Shown piece by piece: positions 36,668 through 45,649 of a stretch of 64,000 bases of DNA. The DNA lies in assembly GCA_030427905.1 (NCBI GenBank), contig JAUICL010000004.1, positions 277,722 through 341,721 of the forward strand, read 5' to 3'. The translations under genes and the position numbers were made by a program. Position 1 is the stretch's first letter; the number at the start of each line of letters is the position of its first letter. The stretch is from Bacteroidia bacterium (GTDB taxonomy: Bacteria > Bacteroidota > Bacteroidia > Flavobacteriales_D > Cryomorphaceae). The notes below the pieces were generated by a model. That model made no database searches. It was not told the origin of the DNA and was given only the letters and a program-made list of their open reading frames with translations.

Positions 36668-37515
36668 AGGAATACATATCGTCTGGCATCATTGAGCGCT
36701 ATGCCTTGGGTTCGGTTTCTCCGCAAGAGAAGCAAGAAGTGGAGTGTATGTCTCACATTTATCCAGAAGTGAAAGCCGAATTGGTCAAACAGCAGGATGT
36801 CATTGAGAGGATGGCGATGGAGATGGCCGTTGATCCACCGAAGGAATTAAAAGGTAAGGTCATGGAAGCGATCTCCCTGGAAAAGCAGATTATTCCTGAT
36901 TCAGATAAACCGAACGAGAGCAAGGTGGTAGCTATGAAGCCAAGAAAGCCCCAGCAGCCGAAACAGCAGTTCAATTGGGCTGTTGCCGCATCCATACTAT
37001 TGCTGCTCGGTTTGGGAGTTTATTATGTAGTCTCTACCAGCAGAGTAGATAGACTGCAGACTGAATTGGCAGAAACGCGGAATGTCTTAAAAGAAGTTGA
37101 ATCTCAAAAGGAGCTATTAAATACGAATCTCTCAGAAACGGACAGCGCCTACCAAAGAGCGACCTACGCCAATGCGGTGCTTGCCCGCAAATCTACTCGG
37201 GCTATCGATATGCCGGGAACTCCAAATCAACCCGACGCCTTGGTTCGTGTATTCTGGGACAACGAGTCAAGTGAAGTGCTTATGAAGGTTGAGTCCTTGG
37301 CAGAAGTTCCACCAGGAAGGCAGTATCAGCTCTGGGCCATTGTAGATGGTCAGCCTACTGATATGGGCGTGTTTGATTTAACTGCCGACTTGGATGATAT
37401 ACTAATCGTACCCCACCAAGTAGCCGATGCCCAGGCATTTGCTATAACACTTGAAGAAGAAGGTGGTAGTCCAACTCCAAATCTCGATGCCTTGGTGGCC
37501 ATCGGAAATGTATAG
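36658..37515 (+). CDS. Anti-sigma-K factor (RskA-like)
   Basis: 285 aa from a TTG at 36658 that overlaps the sigma-factor end by 10 bp. The N-terminal cytoplasmic domain (about 1-85) begins with SSGIIERYALGSVSPQEKQEVECM, a typical anti-sigma start. One transmembrane helix follows (about 102-122, WAVAASILLLLGLGVYYVV), then a coiled coil and an RskA-type periplasmic domain (VRVFWDNESSEVLMKV, PPGRQYQLWAIVDGQP, AFAITLEEEGGSPTP). It should hold the sigma factor at the membrane until regulated proteolysis. Confidence 0.92.
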   Translation: MDIKEYISSGIIERYALGSVSPQEKQEVECMSHIYPEVKAELVKQQDVIERMAMEMAVDPPKELKGKVMEAISLEKQIIPDSDKPNESKVVAMKPRKPQQPKQQFNWAVAASILLLLGLGVYYVVSTSRVDRLQTELAETRNVLKEVESQKELLNTNLSETDSAYQRATYANAVLARKSTRAIDMPGTPNQPDALVRVFWDNESSEVLMKVESLAEVPPGRQYQLWAIVDGQPTDMGVFDLTADLDDILIVPHQVADAQAFAITLEEEGGSPTPNLDALVAIGNV

Positions 37516-38023
37516 CCCACGAGGCACCATTTAGGATTCACGTACATCCTGATATTTCTTTAGATATTTTACTATTCCACTGGAGAGTAACTAGTATTTG
37601 AAAGTATAGGTACGTAGACGACTATCTGACAACTCTCCTAAAACACGATATTTCTGTCACTTCGAGTGCCCCGAACCCTTTCGGGGTGTATCGAGAAGTT
37701 GTACGAAATTTTGAGAATCTCAATAGTTCTCGATACGATTCACTCCTAAGGTCGTAAATCACTCGAACTGACCACGACTGGACGGTTTCTATCTATGAAA
37801 AACATCTACACTTTGAGAGCTAGTATATAGCAGGAAACGTAGAATCTTCGTTCCATTCTGACCAATATCAGGGTTTTCTTTCAATTTAATTTCCGGCTTT
37901 AAGTCTCAGTAATTCAGTGGTTAGCGGCTTTTCATGTTGGCAAAACCAATTTTTTTTCGTTTTCAAAAATCCAAACAGAGATCTGTGGCGTAGGTATTCC
38001 AAAATCAATTAAAAACGAAAACC
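37516..38023. other. 508-bp intergenic region
   Basis: No credible gene is seen on either strand. It contains the nested palindromic element at 37656-37772 and then about 250 bp of AT-rich leader before the fasciclin gene, with no clear -33/-7 pair recognised. Confidence 0.7.
37656..37772. repeat. Nested palindromic intergenic element
   Basis: The outer arms GTCACTTCGAGTG (37656-37668) and CACTCGAACTGAC (37760-37772) are inverted with one mismatch. Inside are GTATCGAGAA (37688-37697) with TTCTCGATAC (37727-37736), perfectly inverted, and a small hairpin CCCCGAA-ccct-TTCGGGG (37669-37686). The whole could fold into one long cruciform with side hairpin. The sequence style resembles dispersed REP-like intergenic elements of flavobacteria; a genome-wide copy number cannot be judged here. 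Confidence 0.75.
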
Positions 38024-38590
38024 ATGTTACGATCACAATCAATTAAATCAGTTCTAGTGGCCTTTGCATTTTGCGGATGTGCCTTTGTATCACAAGCTCA
38101 ATCTACTACCGAAGTAGGAGGGGAAGCGATGTACCCGAAAAAGGATATCGTGACGAATGCTGTTAATTCTGAAGACCACACCACTCTGGTGGCTGCGGTT
38201 AAGGCAGCGGGCTTGGTAGAAACACTCCAAGGAAAAGGTCCATTTACCGTTTTCGCTCCTGTGAATGACGCTTTTGAAAATTTACCAGAAGGTACGGTTT
38301 CAACACTCCTGAAACCCGAAAACAAATCGACCTTGACCAATGTACTCACTTACCACGTGGTATCTGGGAAGTGGGATTTCAACGACTTGAGTAAAGCCAT
38401 CAAACAAGGGAAGGGTAAGTACGAAATCTCGACCGTTAGCGGCGGAAAGCTCTGGGCCATGATGAATGGAGAGCACAATATTCTTATCAAAGATGAAAAC
38501 GGCAACGTTGCGAATATTTCGGTTTACGATGTGTACCAGTCTAATGGAGTGATCCATGTGATTGACACGGTTTTACTTCCGAAATCTTAA
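38024..38590 (+). CDS. Secreted fasciclin-domain protein
   Basis: 188 aa. Signal peptide (about 1-26, ending SQAQ), then one FAS1 domain: FAS1 box H1 in GPFTVFAPVNDAFENLP and box H2 near the C-terminus in SNGVIHVIDTVLLPK, with NVLTYHVVSGKW between. Single-domain fasciclins are small extracellular adhesion proteins. The neighbouring ECF sigma and RskA-type anti-sigma genes point to SigK-type control, as in other bacteria with SigK-regulated fasciclin proteins. A strong terminator follows. Confidence 0.93.
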   Translation: MLRSQSIKSVLVAFAFCGCAFVSQAQSTTEVGGEAMYPKKDIVTNAVNSEDHTTLVAAVKAAGLVETLQGKGPFTVFAPVNDAFENLPEGTVSTLLKPENKSTLTNVLTYHVVSGKWDFNDLSKAIKQGKGKYEISTVSGGKLWAMMNGEHNILIKDENGNVANISVYDVYQSNGVIHVIDTVLLPKS

Positions 38591-38609
38591 TTGCTATGAA
38601 CAGATGCCG

Positions 38610-38639
38610 GCGAGCGGCAATTCGGCCGCTCGCTTTTTT
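38610..38639 (+). terminator. Rho-independent terminator
   Basis: GCGAGCGGC pairs perfectly with GCCGCTCGC around a 6-nt loop, followed by six T residues, 20 bp after the fasciclin stop. Confidence 0.95.
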
Positions 38640-38661
38640 CTAATCTCAAAAACCTAAGCTT

Positions 38662-40590
38662 ATGAAATCTTTATTACACAAATCAATAATTGCAATTACC
38701 GCGCTGACTTTAATCCTTCCGGGTTTTATCATGGCCTCAAACAGTCATTCGGTAGTAGCACATCAACTAAATTCTGACCTTCCTGAGTTTTTCCAAACTA
38801 CAGATGATGAAGAAGGCGGGGATACAACAGAGACTAGTGACGGTGTTCCAACTGACCCCAATTTTCTACCAAATCTCTTGTTCAGCGCAAGGCTATCAGG
38901 CTCACAAGAAGTTCCTTCTGTTATGACCGATGCCTCGGGTATTGGTGGATTCCTTTTGAATACAACGAGAGATACCATCTGGGTCAACATTCACGTCAAT
39001 ATGCTCAGTGGCCCGATCACAGCAATTCATATTCACGAAGGAGAGATGGGTATGAACGGCGATGTGGTAACAAACCTAGGAGAAATGGTTGAAGAGAACC
39101 GAGTGCAGGGATTCATCACTGATTTCGATCTCAATAAATTCATCACTGGTGCGTACTACGTGAATGTGCATACCGATGCCAATCCCGCTGGTGAAATTCG
39201 CGGTCAAATTCTCTTTGAAACGGACCCAACCCTTCTGGCCAATATTACTGGCGATCAAGAAGTACCTGCTGTTATGACAGATGCTCGTGGAAATGGTGTT
39301 TTTACCTTGGTAAACAACCAATCGATGCTCCAGGTACGCGTTGTCGTTGATGGTCTCTCGGGTCCGATCATGGGCGCACACCTTCACCTTGGTGCCGCCG
39401 GTTCAAATGGACCTGTAGTGTCTGACTTGACTCCGATGGTAGAGGGTAATACCATTGTTGCCGAAGTAGATCCTAGTGATTTCTTGACTGAATTAATAGC
39501 CGGAAACATCTACTTGAACATACACACAGCCGACAATATGGATGGCGAGATTCGAGGGCAGCTCAACTGGGCTAAAGCCTTGGTAATCGATTCGTGGTTG
39601 AATGGAGCTCAAGAAGTTCCCGCAGTAGAAGAAGACGGTGCAGGAGTAGCCGCCATGTGGATGAACCCAAGTTGGGACACCCTGTACTACGACATTCAAG
39701 TGACACAATTGAGCGGTATGATCGATATGGCTCACATTCACACCGGAGCCATCGGAGAGAATGGCGGCGTATTGGTTAATCTGACTGACGATATCATGGG
39801 GAATCGCATCATGGGCTTTGTTGCCGGTGATGACTTGACCAGTGGATTGATCGACGAGCTTCTATGGGGAACAACCTATATCAATGTACACACTATGGCC
39901 TACCCAAGTGGTGAAATTCGCGGTCAGAATCTCAGACTTGCGAGAGATGGATATTCTTTTGATATGTGTGGAAACCAGGTTGATCCGTCGCTAGATCTTA
40001 TGTCGTACGGTGGAGGTATTCTATCGATCGACAGATGGGCGACTAATGCGCACCTGATGTTTACCACAACTGACTTGACAGGTCCGATTACCGCGGCTCA
40101 TTTGCACGACGGAATGATGGGTGAGAATGGCCCCGTGCTCTATGATGTTACAGCTTCCATATCCAATGGCAGCGGTTATAGTTATTTCGAAATTGATAGC
40201 GCGAACACTTCCAAAATCAAAATGGGAGAAGTGTATTTGAATGTTCATACAAGTGCTTTTCCAGATGGAGAGCTCCGTGGTCAAATCGACAACTTTTTTG
40301 GCTGTCCTTCTATCGTTACAAGTACTGCGGATGGGCCTTTTCGGGATACTCAGCTTCAAGTTTTTCCAAACCCAGTCGGGAATGAGCTAACCATTGAGAT
40401 TCCTGAAGGCCTGTCTTCAGATTTCCGGTTGCGAGTGGTCAACGTGGTTGGTGCGCTGGTGTTTGAGCGAAATGTTTCCAGCGCTAGCAATCTGGAACGC
40501 ATTAGCTTCTCCAAATTTAACCCTGGGGTCTACTTTGTGCAGATCGAAGGGCAAAACGAGAGCTATATCCAGAGAGTCGTTAAAAAATAG
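38662..40590 (+). CDS. T9SS-secreted protein with four CHRD domains
   Basis: 642 aa. Signal peptide (about 1-25) and an acidic Thr/Glu linker, then four tandem CHRD domains near 72-185, 190-305, 310-430 and 440-545. The first three begin with L-x-G-x-Q-E-V-P-x-V, and all show GPI-x-x-H-x-H/HLH and YxNVHTxxxPxGExRGQ motifs; the fourth has lost the QEVP start. The C-terminus (about 565-642) is a T9SS type A sorting domain (LQVFPNPVGNELTI, NPGVYFVQI). CHRD domains occur in chordin and in many bacterial surface proteins of unknown ligand. Probably surface adhesion. Follows the fasciclin gene but behind a terminator. Confidence 0.92.
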   Translation: MKSLLHKSIIAITALTLILPGFIMASNSHSVVAHQLNSDLPEFFQTTDDEEGGDTTETSDGVPTDPNFLPNLLFSARLSGSQEVPSVMTDASGIGGFLLNTTRDTIWVNIHVNMLSGPITAIHIHEGEMGMNGDVVTNLGEMVEENRVQGFITDFDLNKFITGAYYVNVHTDANPAGEIRGQILFETDPTLLANITGDQEVPAVMTDARGNGVFTLVNNQSMLQVRVVVDGLSGPIMGAHLHLGAAGSNGPVVSDLTPMVEGNTIVAEVDPSDFLTELIAGNIYLNIHTADNMDGEIRGQLNWAKALVIDSWLNGAQEVPAVEEDGAGVAAMWMNPSWDTLYYDIQVTQLSGMIDMAHIHTGAIGENGGVLVNLTDDIMGNRIMGFVAGDDLTSGLIDELLWGTTYINVHTMAYPSGEIRGQNLRLARDGYSFDMCGNQVDPSLDLMSYGGGILSIDRWATNAHLMFTTTDLTGPITAAHLHDGMMGENGPVLYDVTASISNGSGYSYFEIDSANTSKIKMGEVYLNVHTSAFPDGELRGQIDNFFGCPSIVTSTADGPFRDTQLQVFPNPVGNELTIEIPEGLSSDFRLRVVNVVGALVFERNVSSASNLERISFSKFNPGVYFVQIEGQNESYIQRVVKK

Positions 40591-40629
40591 TGGGAGTAAG
40601 GTTACGTCTGACTCATGCTAGTTGCAGAA

Positions 40630-40658
40630 AAGGGCAAGCCAAAAGTTGGCTTGCCCTT
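40630..40658. terminator. Bidirectional terminator
   Basis: AAGGGCAAGCCAA pairs perfectly (13 bp) with TTGGCTTGCCCTT around AAG, between the convergent CHRD gene and the PLP-enzyme gene. The minus-strand side is followed by TTTTCTGC. Confidence 0.85.
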
Positions 40659-40673
40659 AATTTGTTAGTGCCT

Positions 40674-42518
40674 TTAGCTAACTATTTCTTCAACAAATTT
40701 GGCAAAGACCGCTTTGTGTCCTTCTAGATCCAAGTCTGGCGAAACCGAAACGCGGGCGATGTAGTCCTTGTCTCCTTCCTTGGTGGTACCTTGAGTAGAT
40801 GTGGCGGGAATGGTCCAATAGCACCCTTTCAACTGACCGTAGCTCACGCAATACTTGCTCTCATTGGGCAGTGCCGAGATCATCATTTCAATCAACTTGT
40901 GGTTCAATGAGCGCTTGTAAGCTTCCCGTTCTACTTCCGTGTCGCCCTTTGTTGGAAGGTCGAGTGAGAATACAGAAGGTGTAAAACCACGCTCTGCCAA
41001 CTCTTCAGAGACAAAGTTGATTTTGGCCTTTGGTAAGACGCGCTCGATGTAGTTCACAAATTCTCTCGTGTTCAGGTAAGCATGGTGAATCCGTTGGTTC
41101 ATCGAAGGCATCTGTTCCGCGAGAATTTTAATCTGAAGATTTGTTGCACCGTTGTCGCATAGAGCCATGTGTCTATCAATCTTAGGCATGAGCTGGCTCG
41201 CTTTGGCGTTGCTCACGCAGTATCCCGCCGTACATTTTCCACCACTCGGAAACTTAGAACCGCTGACATAGGCGATCGTTTTCACGTCGGAGAGCAGTTG
41301 GCCTTCACCGAGGAAATTGACGTTGGGGCAAAACGTCTGGTCTATGATGAAAATGGGCTCAATGGCTTCATTTCCAGAAGGAGTACTTCTTTTCTTCTGA
41401 AGCACATTTTTAAGTTCGTCAAGATTTGGAACTTCAACACGCGGATTGGTCGGAATCTCGACGATAATAAAGGGAACTGCATCCATGCGAGCAACTTCGT
41501 CCAATACCCGATCGACGCTGCTAACCATATCGTTTTCTCCATCCACCGGCAAATCCAGCACTTCAACAAACGAAAGGCTTTCTGCAACCCTACGGGCTTG
41601 ATCATTCGTGCCGCCGTAGCAATTGGGCGGTACAAGTATTTTGATGTCTTTGCCAGGATGATTGTCCATGGCATCATCTATCAGGCCCATCACCAAAGCG
41701 TACTGCACCGAAAGGCCACTTGAACCAATTACAGCTTTCGACTTGCTGTGGGTAATGTCTGCTATGCTGTCGAGAACAGTTTCTTTCCTAGACTTGAGAA
41801 CAGCATCAGGCCCAGAGTTTAACCCAATCAGGCGCTCTAAGGCTACCTTACAGTCGGCAGGAGTCATGGCAATCGACTCTCTTCTGCGCACATGCTGAAT
41901 AGCAGAAATATAAGGTTCGTTTGCTTCGCCATTGATGAAAATCACGCTGCCCAATTCTTTGTCGACACTCAAGTAAAAGTCCACCTGTTCAGGGATCTCA
42001 ATGGATCCCAAATTCACATCTACCGAAATGAAGACCGTACTTCCATTGTGGCTCGGGATCTCGTTTATACCCTCAACTTTCAGCAATTCAAACTTATATC
42101 CGTAAACCCGATTGATCAGGTCAGCTTCAAACTGAATCGGTAGCTCTCCGGAAAAACAGATAGTCGTGTTTTTTCCGTCAATGGTGTTCTTGCGAAGTAT
42201 CGCCATCAAGGGCATGACGCGCGATGAAAAACTAATCACCCGGTCGCGATGAAGGCCTTTCATATCAGCTAGAGCCCATTCGAATACGGATGAAAGGGGG
42301 TGTCCTAAACGGATGTAGTCATAGGCTGTGGCTAATTGTTCAAGGTTCGCCCTTTCGAGCTGGTCTTTGCTCACGAGAGCTTCGAGCTCATCCAAAAACT
42401 CCGTTTTAGCAAGCGATTCATTGTAAATATCCAAACGGTGGGTGGTCAGCTCCAGCCAATCTGAAGGCATGTTTTTCAGGATTTTCTCCAAGCGATTGAA
42501 CAACAATGTCTTTTCCAT
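40674..42518 (-). CDS. Cys/Met-metabolism-type PLP-dependent enzyme
   Basis: 614 aa, longer than typical cystathionine synthase/lyase enzymes (about 380-400 aa). The C-terminal two-thirds fit the Cys/Met metabolism PLP fold: SSGLSVQYALVMGLI near the cofactor phosphate site, FIIDQTFCPNVNF with the ring-stacking Asp, and TIAYVSGSKFPSGGKCTAGY with the Schiff-base Lys. The N-terminal about 240 residues are unassigned but look globular (VYGYKFELLKV, VDFYLSVDKELG). It is probably cytosolic, a gamma-lyase or synthase of sulfur amino acid metabolism; the exact reaction is unknown. A -7 box TACCTTTG lies 43 bp upstream. Confidence 0.82.
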   Translation of the reverse strand: MEKTLLFNRLEKILKNMPSDWLELTTHRLDIYNESLAKTEFLDELEALVSKDQLERANLEQLATAYDYIRLGHPLSSVFEWALADMKGLHRDRVISFSSRVMPLMAILRKNTIDGKNTTICFSGELPIQFEADLINRVYGYKFELLKVEGINEIPSHNGSTVFISVDVNLGSIEIPEQVDFYLSVDKELGSVIFINGEANEPYISAIQHVRRRESIAMTPADCKVALERLIGLNSGPDAVLKSRKETVLDSIADITHSKSKAVIGSSGLSVQYALVMGLIDDAMDNHPGKDIKILVPPNCYGGTNDQARRVAESLSFVEVLDLPVDGENDMVSSVDRVLDEVARMDAVPFIIVEIPTNPRVEVPNLDELKNVLQKKRSTPSGNEAIEPIFIIDQTFCPNVNFLGEGQLLSDVKTIAYVSGSKFPSGGKCTAGYCVSNAKASQLMPKIDRHMALCDNGATNLQIKILAEQMPSMNQRIHHAYLNTREFVNYIERVLPKAKINFVSEELAERGFTPSVFSLDLPTKGDTEVEREAYKRSLNHKLIEMMISALPNESKYCVSYGQLKGCYWTIPATSTQGTTKEGDKDYIARVSVSPDLDLEGHKAVFAKFVEEIVS

Positions 42519-42560
42519 AAGTACCTATTGAGTGGCCCAAGGCCGAATCTTAAAAAGGCT

Positions 42561-42568
42561 CAAAGGTA
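42561..42568 (-). promoter_or_regulatory. -7 box for the PLP-enzyme gene
   Basis: The complement of CAAAGGTA reads TACCTTTG, matching TAnnTTTG, 43 bp upstream of the start at 42518. No TTG is seen at the usual -33 position. Confidence 0.5.
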
Positions 42569-42666
42569 AGGGATGTATCCGGTATTTCTGAATGATTGTG
42601 CTTTCGGACACATGGAAGACAGGAGCTTTTCAACTCATTGAAAAGAGTGTGAAAAAGGGATTCAGC

Positions 42667-43956
42667 CTATCCCACCCAAATACCCTGTATAAAAGAGTTG
42701 AAAAGGTAAATCTGAAGAATAAGGTTGATGGTGTATAGCCCAGACCAGAGATATGGTTTGAGCGAGTCCTTAGAAATTAAAATATAGGTCAAACTATAAA
42801 GGAATATCACCCCAAAGTATAATTTGGTTTTTAATGTTTGGAGGCTAAAGTGACTCAAGGACTCGAGGTATCCCGCTGCTCCGAACAATAGCCAAGTGAT
42901 CGTGGACAGCCCTAAAAACATGGTTAGACCCAAGCGGTTTACCCGATTTTTCTTTAAGACTTGTATAAGGAAAACTGCAAAGAAGGGGGTTGCGAATATA
43001 TACCGGTTCAAGCTGTGTAGACTAGTTCCACCTTTTAAATCAACCGGTGAGTAAATAACGGTAACGATAGCAACTAACGCAAGGTATCCGAGGGAAAACA
43101 AGTAGCTCGAAGGAATGGATAATGAGCTACCCTTTAATTTTTTGATAAGAAATATAGCACATAGCACCATGGCACTGAACCCAACAAATAGGGCTAGTCC
43201 ATCCAACCAAACTAAACGTGCTCTGTCCCATGTTGTGAAGTAGAGTTCGGGTAATTGAATTACCCTTTGCCATCCTTCCATGGCTTTGAAAATGGTAAAA
43301 AACTCTCCTGAATCTAAGTATTGGATGTATTGAGCAATTAGTGTTGAAACCACGGCTGATCCGAGAAGAACAGCTGTTTCTTTCAATACCAGGCCATTGT
43401 TTTGGTCCTTACCTAAATTATAGAGTTTGGAGAACAAAATGATTGGTATAAACATCATTGAAGCTGATCGCGTCAAACACGCGAGAAAAATACCTGTGGC
43501 TGCAATCCAATTATTCCTGTCTAATCCGTAAATGATTATTGTACCTGCCAGAAAGAAAAGAGCTTCTGAGTACGGAATAAAACAAAAGAAAAGGCTCGGT
43601 ATAGAGAGCAAAAGCAAAAGGGTTTTTTGATCGAGTTTGTATTTCAGGTACAATAAAAACATGCCTCCAAAAAGGAAGAGAAGATTTAGAATGCTGATTC
43701 CCACTCTCGATAGTCCAAGTGCCTTCCATGTAAGCGGAAACAAGGGAAAGAAACCAACATTGGATTGTTTCCCCGCTTCGAAAGAATAACCCTGGTTGAT
43801 AATAGATTCATACCATCCAACGTCATATTGAATAAGATTTCCATTCTGCGGCTCACCTTGTATGAAGCCTAAGAAGGACATGATCAAATAAAAGGTAAAC
43901 AGAAGTGCCAAATGGATTACACTCGGCACTACAAATTTTATCATCTGTTCTTTCAT
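42667..43956 (-). CDS. PIG-V-like membrane mannosyltransferase-type protein
   Basis: 429 aa with about ten hydrophobic helices. The first loop carries the catalytic-type acidic motif QYDVGWYESIINQGY followed by FFPLFPLTWKAL, the signature order of PIG-V/GT76-like and related polyprenol-dependent mannosyltransferases (D-x-x-W-Y, then FFPLFP). Such enzymes transfer a sugar from a lipid carrier on the outer side of the membrane. It is isolated, with no glycan biosynthesis neighbours, so the acceptor cannot be predicted. Confidence 0.78.
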   Translation of the reverse strand: MKEQMIKFVVPSVIHLALLFTFYLIMSFLGFIQGEPQNGNLIQYDVGWYESIINQGYSFEAGKQSNVGFFPLFPLTWKALGLSRVGISILNLLFLFGGMFLLYLKYKLDQKTLLLLLSIPSLFFCFIPYSEALFFLAGTIIIYGLDRNNWIAATGIFLACLTRSASMMFIPIILFSKLYNLGKDQNNGLVLKETAVLLGSAVVSTLIAQYIQYLDSGEFFTIFKAMEGWQRVIQLPELYFTTWDRARLVWLDGLALFVGFSAMVLCAIFLIKKLKGSSLSIPSSYLFSLGYLALVAIVTVIYSPVDLKGGTSLHSLNRYIFATPFFAVFLIQVLKKNRVNRLGLTMFLGLSTITWLLFGAAGYLESLSHFSLQTLKTKLYFGVIFLYSLTYILISKDSLKPYLWSGLYTINLILQIYLFNSFIQGIWVG

Positions 43957-44068
43957 AGTCTCAAAATTGAATTCGGAGAGTTTTACTTAACCGGTGACTC
44001 TATTGAAGGCAAATAAACACTTTTCAATCCGTTTAGCAGGAAGAAGTATGATTTATGAGCCGGACGAA

Positions 44069-44482
44069 TTAAAGATTGAGCACAATCAAAATGAAAGTGG
44101 CCGTACCAATCACCGTAGTGAATATCCCAAGCTTCTTCGATTTTGTCCACCCTGAAAGCGAAATAAGTACCGATAATGTTAGAGTTCCCAAGAAGAATGA
44201 CGCAAACCCTATTATTTTGGTTGAGTTTAAACTGCTTTGGTCTAGTTCAAGTGGATATCCATCGGTGGTCATCATGACGATTTTGGTCATGGCAAAAACG
44301 GTGATGAGAAAGGATGATGCCGCAATAGCAGTGATCCGCATGATGTTTTGAGAAAGACGGTCTTTTGATTCGCTCACCAGTAAATTGGCCAGCACAGCAA
44401 TCGAAAACCCGCTCAAGAGGGAACTGATTACGATTAGTTGATTTGCAATTTTGTTGAGGTATTCCGGAGCCAATTCTATCAT
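44069..44482 (-). CDS. Small four-helix membrane protein
   Basis: 137 aa with four predicted transmembrane helices near 12-32, 46-68, 90-110 and 117-136 and no recognisable domain. It is flanked by unrelated same-strand genes with gaps of about 90-110 bp. Function unknown. Confidence 0.65.
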   Translation of the reverse strand: MIELAPEYLNKIANQLIVISSLLSGFSIAVLANLLVSESKDRLSQNIMRITAIAASSFLITVFAMTKIVMMTTDGYPLELDQSSLNSTKIIGFASFFLGTLTLSVLISLSGWTKSKKLGIFTTVIGTATFILIVLNL

Positions 44483-44572
44483 GCTAGCCTATTCAAAATG
44501 GAAGAAAAAGATGTCTGTAGTCCAAACTACCAATATTCAATTGAATTCCATTGGTTTAATTGTAGGAAGTAT

Positions 44573-45628
44573 TTAATTGCCGTTTTCTTCCATAGCCGCT
44601 GCTTTGCCATCTTCGACCTTTTCACTCACCACTGCTTTTTGCTCCGCCTTCAGCTCCGGATTCGGCTTTTCGGAATGTACCACATGAATCTCAGCCAATA
44701 AGGGTAGGTGATCAGACCCAATGGGATCCAAGACTTTTAGATTCAGTATTTCCACTCCTTTTGAGTGAAAGAACAAGTCGATTGGTATCCTGAAAAGCCG
44801 GTTTTTGGCAGGGAAAGTGGCATAGATTCCCTTGTTGATTCTTGCATCTTTCATACGCGAAATACGACCAAACTGCTTTGAGCTTTGCGACCAGCATACA
44901 TTATTGAAGTCACCACAGACCACTACCGGAACGGCAGATTGACGCACGAAGGCCGCCAACTTCATCAATTCGCCATCCTTCTGTCTGGCAGTTGGTTTTT
45001 CTGTTGGGCTCGGTGGTGGTGGGTGAATTCCCCAAAACACAAAGTCATTTCCTTGGCTGTCTTTCAGATGAGCTTCTATGGAAGGGTGCTCTGATGATAT
45101 CAAGTGATGGACTTTTGAGTCTGTGAGCTCCAATTTGGAGTAGAAATGCATACCGTACCGATTCTCTTTGGGCACTTTAACAGAATGATCGTAATGTTTT
45201 TCCAGACTGGAAAGGGCTCGTTCCCATGATTTGTTCGTTTCCATGGTCAGGACAATGCAGGGGTTGATCTCCTTTATGAGCTCTAAGAGCTTCTCATAGC
45301 TTGAATTCTTTTGCATCACGTTCACGCTCAGGATGGTAATTCCATCCGGGTGGTGTCTCTGACTTGAAATTCTGGGAAGATATGGCAGAATAACTCTGAT
45401 CTGATATCCAATAGCAGCGAGAAGTGCGAAGTAAAAGATCCATGATGAAGAGTGGACTAATGGGAAAAAGGCAAACCCGATACACAAGGTTAGGATTAAG
45501 AGCGCTAAAATTTGTAGCCGAAGAAAATCGAAAACTCTAAATATCCAATGGCTTGAATTGACAAGCGGGAAGAAGCTTACAACAGAAAAAAGGGTGGCAA
45601 AAATAATCCAGACGTTTATCCAATCCAT
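44573..45628 (-). CDS. Membrane-anchored endonuclease/exonuclease/phosphatase (EEP) protein
   Basis: 351 aa. Three N-terminal transmembrane helices (about 4-22, 33-54, 60-80) precede an EEP domain from about 95: LSVNVMQKN, VLTMETNKSW (Glu metal ligand), FVFWGIHPPPP (His), VVCGDFNNVCW (GDFN motif) and PIGSDHLPLLAEI (SDHLP). These are the metal and catalytic residues of the DNase I/sphingomyelinase/inositol phosphatase fold. The domain is probably on the outer face. Substrate may be nucleic acid or phospholipid. A Glu/Lys/Ala-rich tail follows. Confidence 0.88.
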   Translation of the reverse strand: MDWINVWIIFATLFSVVSFFPLVNSSHWIFRVFDFLRLQILALLILTLCIGFAFFPLVHSSSWIFYFALLAAIGYQIRVILPYLPRISSQRHHPDGITILSVNVMQKNSSYEKLLELIKEINPCIVLTMETNKSWERALSSLEKHYDHSVKVPKENRYGMHFYSKLELTDSKVHHLISSEHPSIEAHLKDSQGNDFVFWGIHPPPPSPTEKPTARQKDGELMKLAAFVRQSAVPVVVCGDFNNVCWSQSSKQFGRISRMKDARINKGIYATFPAKNRLFRIPIDLFFHSKGVEILNLKVLDPIGSDHLPLLAEIHVVHSEKPNPELKAEQKAVVSEKVEDGKAAAMEENGN

Positions 45629-45649
45629 CGTTCAATAATAGTCTAAATA

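Noticed and set aside
42626..42645. CTTTTCAA/TTGAAAAG palindrome upstream of the PIG-V-like gene stop
   Set aside because: Too AT-rich and without a T tail to call a terminator, and no regulator context; left unlabelled.
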